Assembly (NCBI GenBank): GCA_017397655.1
Contig: JAFQIG010000014.1
Span: 1 to 64,000, forward strand
DNA: 64,000 nt
Direction of reading: 5' to 3'
Origin: Clostridia bacterium
GTDB lineage: Bacteria > Bacillota > Clostridia > Oscillospirales > Acutalibacteraceae
The notes under the pieces are model-generated. The model was given only the letters and a program-made list of their open reading frames with translations, was not told the origin of the DNA and did not search any database. This document shows positions 34,701 through 46,700 of the stretch, one piece after another (within the stretch, counting starts at the first letter, position 1; every line of letters starts with the position of its first letter). A program made the position numbers and the translations under genes.

Positions 34701-37700
34701 TTCTCGGTTGTTGCTTCAACTTCGGAAGAATTCAGCACATATGTAACTGTAAAGCATATACCTACAGGGTTTACAGCTACTACCACTCTCAGAAGCGGAC
34801 TTCGTCTGGTTGGCGGCTATTTTGAGATTTATACTGTAGCTGACCTTCAGGATATTGCAGAAGGGTTTAATGATCCTTCAAAGGCATCCACATATATGTC
34901 AGCTAATTATAAATTATGTGCTGACCTTGATCTGACAGGCGAGACGCTTCCTCTTATGGCAGCAACCGCTGAGACTGCGTTTACAGGTTCCTTTGTGGGT
35001 GCAGATAACGGTGACAGCAAGTATACTATCAGCAATATGACTATAACAGGAACGAAAACTGCGGCAGGTGCGTCTGCTGTCGGTCTGTTTTGTTATGCAA
35101 ACGGTGCTGTTTTCAGCAACTTTGCTCTTCATAATGTTACAGTTAATAATCCGGGTACAGGATCAGGTCTTGTGGTCGGTTATGCGGATACAGATTCTGC
35201 AACCAGCTGTAAATTCAACAATATTGACATTGATAACTGTACTGTGAATTCAACATATACAGGCGGTAATACGATTGCTCTTACCAATATGGCTGAGGCA
35301 GGTTCACTTGTCGGTTCAGTAAGAAGCACATCGTCTGACTGTGATTATGAATTCAGAAACATTACCGTTACTGATACAACTGTTAAAAATGCTAATACAG
35401 GCGGTAGCTATGCTATAGGCGGACTTATCGGTTCATCTTGTGTAAACGGTACACTGGTTATCGGAACTCCTGAGGCAGAGACTGAGTCAGAACCTTCAAT
35501 TGTAATTGATGGTGCAGAGCTTGACGGATACGGCTTTATGGGCGGTATTATCGGTATTGCCGGCGGACTTCCCAATGCTACTTCGACCGGCGCCTTGGCA
35601 TCAACTGCTACAGGCGGTATTGCGATCAACAATGTTATCGTCAGGAATTCCTCAATTCCTGCACGTCAGGGATATTCGGGTGGTATCCTTGGTACTGAGG
35701 GCTGTGTTGCCGGCGGTGCAAAGATCATAAACAGTAAAGTTGAAAATACAACTGTCAGCGCAGGAGCAACAGCGGCTGTTACTTCAACCGTTGCCGATGC
35801 AGGCGGTATCGCAGGTCATATGGCAGGTCTTATTGAGAACTGTACAGTAGATTCTTGTACACTTAAGTCGTGCTTTGCAGGCGGTATTCTCGGAAGGTCG
35901 TCGAGAAGAGGCAATACTGATGCAGGTACTCTGGTTACAATCAAAAATTGTAATGTTATCGGCGATACTGAAATTACAGATAACGGTGTCGGTACGGCAA
36001 ACGAATTGGGCGGTATCATTGCTAATGCAAGAACCTGCAGCGCATTGATTGAAAAGTGCGGCGTAGGTACTGACGTATATATTCACGGAACTGCTGTATA
36101 TGCCGGTGGAATTATGGGTGCTTGTCTGTATACCAGTACAACTACACTTTATGATGTCACAATTAAAGACAGTGTCACTTATGCAACTGTTGAGCTTGAG
36201 AATGCCAGCACTACTGCAGCTGCAGGCGGCATCATCGGCCTCGGCAATATGAACGTTGCGTTCCTTGATATCATCAATTGTGTATCCGCAGGTGAAGTCA
36301 ATTGTAATGGCGGCTACTGTGCAGGTGTTATCGGTTTCTATAACAGAACTGCAAAGGGAACAACGGCAAACTCTACTCTTATTGTTAACTGTACAGTTAC
36401 GGCGCTTCTGAATGTTAATTCAAACGGCATTGAAGGCTTTACGAATAATGCAAATAACACAGCGAAGCTTGTCGGTCGTACCGGTACATTCAATGCAAAC
36501 TATTGGATGGGCAACACGCTTACAGATGCTGTATATGGTAATGTTGTTTCAAGCTATCCGCAGGATATCAGAATCTACGGTTACGCAGGATCGTATGATC
36601 TTCAGACCAGAAATACAGAATATGTTGATACATTTACAGATGTAAATAAGCCGAACGGAAACTATGTAAATGGAACAGGTACAGGTGTTGTTATTGACGG
36701 ATCTGTCAGCACTGATGCCGAAGTAGTGATTTCGAACGAGGCTTCTGTTGTTGGTTTTGATGACAGCGCAAGACTTGTATTTGACACTACATCAGATGAT
36801 ACGCTTCTTAAGTATAACGGTTGGAATTCTGTTTCCAACGGTATTTTGGTTGTAACAGGTGCTACTGTCGGTACTGCTGATACTGATGCTGTAGTTTCAC
36901 TTACGGCTAAAAAGAATTCAACATCTACCGGTTTTGTCGGAAGTTATTCCGTTACGGGATTTACCGTTCCGGGAACGGAAGATAAGGTTCTTGTTCAGGT
37001 AATGGTTCCTGTTATTTGTCAGAATATTTCTGCTTTTAATCTTGACGGATCAGGCACTGAGAGCGATCCCTATGTCATTATGACAAAGGACGATCTTGAT
37101 TCTGTGCGTTTCGGTTCTTCAAGTGCTTATTATGTTCTCGGCGCAGATATTGAGTTTGTTGATGCTGACTTTGCAGAGGGCGGCTTCTTCTACAATAACG
37201 GAACGTTCTTCTCGCCGATTTCGTTTACTGATTCCGAGGGTAACGCAGTTCCGTTTACGGGTTCTTTCTCAGGTTATTATAATGATACTCTTTACTATCT
37301 CGGAGGAGTAAGAATCAACTCCTCAAGCGCAGATGCAGGTTTGTTTGCTGTTTCTGACGGCGCGGATTTCAGCAACCTTTATCTTGACAACTTCTCTGTT
37401 ACGTCTTCGACAGGTAATGCAGGTGTTGTTGTAGGAACAGCGAGCAACACAAGCTTTAGTGATGTTCAGATTTATTCTTCGACAGTAAAAGGATCTGTTT
37501 ATGCGGGTACTGTTGCGGCTTACGTAACCGATACGGATGCAGACAAGATTACTGTCAAATCAGCAACCCTTTCAACTGCTAACTATATCGGCGGTTTGTT
37601 TGGCCATGCCAAGGCAACATCGAATACCGCTGTTAACGAGATTACGAACTCCAACCTTACTGACATTACGGTATCTTCCGTAAGCACAGGTGATACGGTA

Positions 37701-40700
37701 ATTGACATTGCAGCAGGTATTGTCGGCGAGTTCAGCGGTAGAATCAATAATGTTACGGTAAACGGTACCGGCTCGATCAGCGGCAGCCGTGCTTCGGGTG
37801 CTGTAGGCAGAGTCGGTTTTGAAGGCGATTCTGTTGCATCGGATATTTCAACGGTTACTGTTGACGGAACTTACACAGTTGTCAGCACACGTGCACTTCA
37901 GAAAGCAACAGCTGCAGGTATTGTTGCCAAGATCAATGATGAACGCGCGGATGAACAGGAAAGTGATGATCTTACCGTTAACCTTACTGTAAACAATTGC
38001 TATGTAGGCAAGAATGTTGATATTTCTGCATTCTACTATGCAGGAGGCGTCATCGGTTCTGCTGAAAGCTGGAAGCGTGGATCTGTTAAGATTGAGAACA
38101 CAAAAACATTTGCCGATGTTACCGCAAGCGGTGACTCGGGCAAGGTTGGCTTTGCAGGTGGCATTGTAGGTCTTCTGGGAGGTATTTCAGTTCTCAGCAT
38201 TGACGGATGTGTTGCAAGCGGTAACGTTACTGCTGCAGAGGGAGCAGGCGGTGTTATCGGTGTGCTTTATGATTATGATATCGCATTAAACGGATCAGAT
38301 GCTCTGATACTTGACAATACAGCTTCTGCCGTTTCTGATACGGTTGTTTCAGCTAAGATTGCTGTCAAGGGTATAGCAACTGCGCCTGTCAAGGGTATTA
38401 TTGTCGGTAGTGTTTCTGACGAGGTTATTCCGACAGGCCTGTCTGTCATTCCTTTTAACAACATTTATTATTCAAGTTATCAGATTTCCGGAACGGGCAT
38501 TACCGGAAATGACGCAATTAATAATTCCGGTTATGATGTAACCGTATGCAATCTTCAGGAGAACTTCCAGTATACCGACGGTACGGATGTTTTGGCTTCT
38601 CTTCCGATTTCGGGTGACGGACTTCTTCTTGAAACTGACAACATTCTTATCGGTGAAAACGGCCAGGTTAATACAGGTGCCGTAACGGGCAACTACAGAA
38701 GCTTTACTGTTTCACAGGATGTCAATTTTGTACTTGAGGATGTACTTTCTGTTGACAGTTTGGGTCAGCCTAAGGATTTGTTTGCTTTTGACGGTGAGAC
38801 ATTTATGTTTACTCTTGTTGCAGAGGGTTCAGGTCTTGCGGCATTCAGATACGATAACGGTCTTGAGCTTACGCTTAATGTAACAAGTTTTGACATTGAC
38901 GGTGCCGGTTCTGCTGATGATCCTTATATCATCAAGAATGTTTCTCATCTTCTGTTTGTTAATGACTACCCCAACAAGTGTTTTGTACTCGGTGCGGATA
39001 TTGACTTTGCAACCGATGAAAACGGTTCTACCTGGCCTGATGCGTGGTTCGAGAGAGAAGCTATGTGGTCAGATGCGGGTATTACGTTCAGCGGAAGCTT
39101 CTCCGGTACTTATTTTGAGTATGACGAAGAAACCGGTGAGTACACGGATGTTGAGAAAACCTATGCTGTCAGAAATCTGACAATCGAATCCGATACAGCG
39201 ATCAATGTAGGTTTCTTCTCCACACTTGTAGGTTCAGTTTCTGACATTATCTTTGATAACTGTACATTTATTTCAACTGCAGCAAACAGTAATGCCGGTG
39301 CCGTTGCAGGTACAAATAACGGTAGTGTTTCGGGCGTTGTAGTTTCCGGTTCGACTGCAAGTGCTGTGAATTCGGCAGGCTCGGTAGTCGGTTATTCGAC
39401 TGCGGAAATTTCATCGAGCAAGGCTTCTTCTACAACAGTTTCTGCAAATCACGCCGCAGGTGGTATTGCTGGTACTTCAGTTTCCGTAACCGATTGTGAG
39501 GTCGCTTCCGTAACGGTTAATGCAACCGATTACGCCGGAGGCGTTGCGGCAAGTAATATCAGCGGATCAAACAGCGCATCTGTTTTCTCGGATTGTACTG
39601 TTTCGGATACAACGGTTACTGCGCAGTATATTTCTGCAGGTATCCTTGCAATGGCTGAGGAAGCTTCCGGTACAGGTAACAGAGGCTTGACTGTAGAGAA
39701 TTGTATTGTAAACAGAAATGTAACAATGATTTCTACAGGCAAGAGTGCTTCTACTGCCACCGGCAAGTATTACAGTTATTCGGCAGGCATTATCGGATTT
39801 ATCGGTAACCGTTATGATTCGATTACTGTCAGAACAAATGAATCTTATGCATCTGTTACGGCAAACGGTGATGTATTTACTTCAAACAGTGAGCACACAT
39901 CGGCAGGTGCAATAGTCGGTTCAACGGGTTATGCAACTACATCGCGTCCTTCAACAAGAGACGGTGAGCTTAGGTTTACGTTTGTAAATAATGTAGCCGG
40001 CGGCGTTATAAGATCGGCAAACTACGCAGGCGGTATTGCAGGTCGTATTGCATTCCAGGCAAATCAGGCTTACCGTATAAAGACAGGCGACTTTATTTGT
40101 CACAATATCATCAGTGCCGTTTTCGAAAGTGTTGTAACGGCTTCCGGCACCCCCGGAACAAACGATAATTTTGCGCTTGTTTGCTCATTTATTGAAAGCA
40201 ACAATCTTTTCAATCCTTATGATGCATCGACTGTTTCAAACAACTACTATTCATCATATACTTCAAAGGTTGGTAATCCTCTTATTACTCCTCTCGGTCC
40301 GTCATCAGAGATTACATCGTGTGAGCTTATTGACGTAGCGACTGATTCGGACGGTGCTTCTTCCTTTAAGGTAAAGAACAACAGATACGAGTATTCAGCT
40401 TATGAAGTTGATGAAAACGGCGAGTATGTAAGAGACGAAAAGGGATTCCTTATTCCGATTGAGGATCCTGAAACAGGCGAGCTTGAAACTATCGGTATTG
40501 TTTCGATTGACAGCTCCGAAGTATTCTTTGAAGATATTGTTATCGGATATCACTTCGATGAATATCAGGAAAGCAGAACGTATACAAAACCCATTCAGTT
40601 TATCTTCGGAGGTTCCGATACGGATCTCGGTATACTTGATTCTGAATTTACCGTTTACAGCAGTAACGGTGTTGAAAGAGCAATATCTATAAGCGGTCTC

Positions 40701-43700
40701 AGCATTTCACCGCTTACGGCATCTTCTTACTATACGTGTGCAGTTTCTTCATATGACGGCAGAATTGCATCTGAATTTACCGTTATTCTTGATGAAGAGA
40801 CAGAGGCTGCATTGGTAGCGGACCTCGGATACGGACTCAAAGTCGGCATCAACATCAGTGCAAGCTCTGACGGTTCTGTAGCTGACGGCAGTATCTCTTC
40901 ACCGTATATTATTAAGGATGCGGCAGACTTTGCATATTACTTCTTCGGTGCATTTGCAACAAACGTAGAAAATGATTATCTCAGAAAGTATTACAGACAG
41001 ACTGCAGATATCTCATTTAATGATATTGTTGCAGAGATTGCAATTCTTGATCCTGCAACGGCAGTCAGCAATACATTCGCTCCGATAGGTAATGTACTGA
41101 CTCCGTTCCGTGGAGGATATGACGGAAACGAAAAGATTATTTCGGACTTCACATATCTCGGAACAGATGATGATACGGGTCTCTTCGGATATGTCGAAGG
41201 TGCATCGTCATCGCTCGCTGATTACAGACTCAGAGATATTCATATCGAGCTTGCTCCCGGCGGTGTTTCGGGCGGAACGAATACAGGCGGTCTTGTAGGT
41301 CGATATAATTCTGATTGCGAAATTTACAACTGTTCGGTTGTATATTCGACAGTTATCGGATCTCTTAATGTAGGCGGTCTCGTAGGTAATATCAGCGACA
41401 CAACTCTTAACGGATGCTTCACTTCGACTGATGTCAGAGTTCACGACGAAACAAGTAACAACACTGACAGCGGTGTAGGCGGTATTGCAGGCTTCCTGTC
41501 TACGCTGTCTACGACAGAAAAGACTCTTAGCTTTGTAAACTGCTTCAGCTCGTCCGATGCAGTAGCATATCAGAATGTATCCGGTTTTATCGGCAAGATT
41601 TATCACCTTTTAGGTAGTGCTAACGAATACGGAAAGATTAACCTTGATAACTGTAGCTTTACAGGTTCGGTAACGGCAATGAGACTTGAGTCCAATGCTA
41701 CAACAAATGACCCGATAAGCACATCGATCGTTATCGGTCACTTCTCTACAGGTGCTACTGGTGCGGCGAGAATGCGTAGCTTTGTAACGGCAAACAATGT
41801 TGTTGTTGCAGGTACCAATACTACCGAATATGCTACAAGTATTATGAGTGCAGGCGATACACAGTCAAAGATTTATTATCCCGTATTGTTTGGTACGGCT
41901 CCGCTTGTAGAAGGTAATAATGTATATTACGATGCTTCTGTAATCGGCAGAATAACCGTTCCGAATAACAACTCAGGCGATATTACAAATCCCTATCAGT
42001 ATTGGGTAACAGGTGATTTATACGATATTACAGGAACTTCGAAGCTTGGTGTTACAAGCTCTGATGTCGGAATAATCAACAGTGATACCGAGAACCTTTT
42101 GTCGATGACTTCTCTCGGCGATTCGACTGATTGGGATTGCTCCGATGCGGCACTTTATCCTGTAGTCAGAATGCGTGATGAGTATTCGGATGCATTCTCA
42201 AAGATGTCGTCCGTACCGTTTATAACTGATGAGCGTGAGGCTGATGACGTTGATGATAACAGCCACAGAGACTATACGGGACTTACGTATCCGCTGACTG
42301 TTGCAAAGACTGTTGACGGTAATACAATTACCCTTACGGCATCAACTTATTCGGCAGCCTCCGACACGGTACCTTATGATGCAAATTATGACCTTGAGCT
42401 TTACGGAAACGGCGGTACAACAAGAGATTCGTCGGATATGAAGACGGATATTCTGTTCAAGGACAGCGACAATGGTGTACTTCTTCTTCGTAACTCTTAT
42501 CTTGACAGCTCTTCTACAACTGCAAGAGACGAAAAATCACCTTACGTTAAACTTTCCGCAACAGTTGACGGATACACCGTTAACAGAAATGTCAGAATCC
42601 CTCTTCGTGGCGAGGAAAATGCCGTATTCATAGCGACAGAACGTCAGCTTCGCGCAATTATGAATTCAAGAGGCGGCATCGAATCAAGCGGTAAGTTCTA
42701 CAATGCTTATAACGGTGCACTTACAAAGAATGTATATCTTTGTGCAGATATCGACCTTAACGAGAATGTCAAGTTTGCTCCGATTTCCGGCTACGGCGCA
42801 AACTCTCGCTTCTTCGATGGCAGCAACTGTATTGTCAGCGACCTTTATATTGATACAGGTGCAGCTAACACTGGATTTTTCGATGTTCTTCAGACGAACA
42901 ATGTCGAAATCAAGAATATTGTTCTTCGCAATGTCAATGTTAACGGTCTTGCAAGAACAGGTGCACTTGTCGGTTATGTAAGCGGCAATGTTCTGTTCAA
43001 TAACTGTCTTGTCATTACCGATAAAGCAGGTGACTATAAGGTATCCGGTACCATCGGTGTCGGAGGTCTTATCGGTTGGATGGAGGCAGGATTCATCGGC
43101 TACAAGAACACAGAAGCGCAGGCGAGTGAGTATACTCCCGATCAGGTAAGCGGTGCAAGTGTTCCTGTTTACGGAACCAACTTTGCGGGCGGATTTGTCG
43201 GATATGCAAAGGGCGCAACAATTTCCAACAGCTTTGCCTCGGGTGATGTATACCGTGAATACAACCCGTCATTGCCTTCTTCCAATTATTTCAGTAACGG
43301 CACAAGCGGTTTCGGTGGCTTTGTCGGATACGCAGAGCTCAGCGGTACAGCGGGCAGAATCCAGTATACATTTGCCTCCGGCAGTATCCTTGCCGACTAC
43401 GCGGCAATTGATACAAGCGGAGCGGCTTCCGGCTTCACGGTCGGCGTCGGCGGCTTTGCCGGTATCGCAAAAATGCCTGTTCAGAACTGTTTCTCAAGCG
43501 GTGATGTTCATTCAACAATCGACAATATTTCGTCGACAAACGGTGTAAACTTCGGTATCGGCGGTCTTGTCGGTTATAGTGATGATATTGTTAACAATGC
43601 TTATTCCAGCTCTGTTGTTGAGTTCGCACTTAACAGTGGCATGATGCCCACACTTGCAGGTGTCGGCGGCGTTGTCGGTATCTCGACAGGCTCTGTAGAA

Positions 43701-46700
43701 TATGTTTACTCCTCAGGCAGTATCTGGTCATCACTTATTGATGAAAACTCTCCGGTTAAGCTCGGCGGTGTTGTCGGCAACGCCGATGTGGTTGACAGAG
43801 TTTACTTCGATACGTGGACCAATAATATCGAATCTCTGAAGGCTGTAGGTAATGTAAATGACGCCGATTATATCAGAGGATTCACAACAGAAGAATTCTG
43901 TAACGGCACACTTGTTACCGGTAACTATCTGACAAGTGCCGAGTGGGGATATGACAAGTCGGATAATCCCAATGCATATCCTTACCTCAAGGAATTCTGT
44001 AAAGATCACGTTTCCGACTACGTACGTTATCCTGCAGTACTTTCGGTAGTTGCTGTTCGTCCCAATGACCGTGACGAAGCGGTCCGTGAGGGCAGAGGCT
44101 ACAGTATGGCTCTGACAATGCCGACTTCACTCACAATGGACTATATCAATGCTGAAGAGGGTGTAACAACTCAGCGTATTTATAATCTTGAGTGGGCAGC
44201 AGGATCCGAACTCGGCGCAACAGACGGTCAGTTCGCAGGCGGTCTTATCAAGTACGGTAACAATACTTTTGCTCCTATCAGAACAAGCAATACAGAGCAG
44301 TATCTCCAGCTTGTTGCGTGGGTAAAGAGCTATGAAGAAAACGGCGTTACATTTGATAATGACGGTGCGTCAGACGGTTATAAGGAATTCGGTACCAGAG
44401 AGATCAGCAAGCTTTATCAGATGATGCTCGGTACAGAGGAATATCCTTATCTGATTTCCACTTCGCTTGACCTTCGCCATATCGGATTTAACGTAGAGGG
44501 AAATACCATAACAAACCAGAACGATGATTACGGTCAGTATCCTGATTTCTATGACCGCTGGTATTCACCGATCAATATTGAAAATCTTAATGAAAATGTC
44601 GAGGGTAAGGTTTATTACAAGCTGATTTCCAACGTTGATATGACAAAACAGATTGTAATCAACGGTGACGGAACAGCTGATGTAGTTACGGTTCCGAACT
44701 CCGTATTCCCGACCATTCCTTCAATGGAGGGCAATCAGTATCCCGGCGGTATCAATTTCTCGGGACTTCAGATTGACGGTGACGACTATGCAATCGTAAA
44801 CTTCGTTTCGGACGGATCGTTTATCAATTCAATTGATTCTGAAAGTGATATTAAGAATCTTATCTTTGATAATGTAATGATTAATGCTGTTACAGATGCA
44901 GCAATCATCGGAACAAACGGCGGTACGGTTGACGGACTTATGGTTATGGGCGGCTCAATCGCTTCGACAAACGGCAACACAGCGACTGTTGCGGCTGTCA
45001 ATAACGGAACGATCATTAATTGTATTTCGGATGTTTCTGTAACAGGTTCGCATTATGTAGGCGGTATTGTTGCTGAGAATAACGGTACGATTACACTTTC
45101 TGTCTCGGACAGCGATCTTACAGCTTCCGGTGATACTCTCGGTATCGGCGGTATCGCAGGCAGAAATGCTGCTGAAAAGGAAATCTCGCAGACTATTTCA
45201 CTCGGTTCTGTTACAGGCTCGGCAACGTCCTATACAGGCGGTTTTGTCGGCGTTAATGAAGGAGCGGTCATTGACAGCTACTCAAGAACGAAGGTCAGCG
45301 GTACATTCCCGACAACGGGCAGCTTCGCAGGTAACAATACAGGTACTGTCAAGAATGCTTTCTCGGCAGGAAAGACGGTTATTTCCGGTACAACAGTTGC
45401 TTCAAAGGGTAGTGCCTTTGTCGGTGAGAACAGCGGTACACTCCAATATGCTTATGCAGATAAAGCACTCCTTACATCTGATGCTTATATGCTTATAGCG
45501 GATGCGGCAACCACAGAGGATATTATCTCAGGTGTTTGCTTCGGTAAAGATGTCGATAAAGCATTATTTACTTATTGCGCAGACGGAAACAATGCATATC
45601 CTCAGATTACAGCTCTGGCAAAGGGTGATCCCGAGGAAGCAGAAGATTCAGAGACTGCAGACGGCTACGAAATGATCAAGTACAGAATGCTTGAAGCTTA
45701 TTCGGTACTTGCAACAGTAACTGTTGATTCTGCATATGCAAACTATATTGATTTATTAGCACCTGCAAATAATAAGGTAAGTGTTGTTCCGACAGGATAC
45801 AGCGTAACACCGTCAGGCACGATTACTTCGGGTAACGGAACACTTACGGCAACGGCTCCTGCAGTTTCGCAGAAGATCGGTGCAGGTACAAACACTCAGG
45901 ACGATATCACTTATAATCTTAAGTACAGCTTTGATTATGCGGTAACAACTGACGGTCAGAACCCGAACTTTACAGATGGTGTAGGTTCCGAGAGTGATCC
46001 GTATATCATTGCAACAAACGGTAATTATACGGCAGAAAGCAGCTTCGAGAGTCTTGCTTACTACGGAATGGCAAATGACGCTTCGTTTAAGATGGCGGAG
46101 GATGTTTCGTTTGACGGTAACGATCTTTATGTTCCGATAGAGAGAATGTCAGGAACATTTGACGGTAACGGTTATACCGTAAACGATGTAACTGTCAACA
46201 GCAATTCCGCTCTTATCGGTGAGATTACCGGATCTGTCAAGAATCTCGGTATTACAGGTATCATAGTCAATGCGACTGATGCAGAATCCGGATTGAACTT
46301 CGGACTTCTTGCAGGTAAAGCTACAGGAGCTGCAATCAGCAATGTATACGCAGTCGGTGAGCTTAAGGTTGCAAAGATTGATGAGCTTTCATCCAATGTC
46401 GGTGGACTTGTTGGTTATCTTGATAACTCTACAGTTTCTTCGGTTGTAACTTCAGGTTATATTCGTAATGACTGCATCGGTGCCGACTCTACAGTCGGTG
46501 GTATCGCAGGCTTTGTTGACGGAGGTTCTCTCGGAGAATCCGAATCAACAGCTTATGTCTTCGGTGACATTACTGCAGGCGGTATCGCAGGTAAGGTTAT
46601 CAATACCGAAATCAGCGAAGTTATCTATGCAGGTACTGTTGCAGACACCGTACTTACAACTTACGGTGAAGATGCTTCAACAGATACAACAGTTATCGGT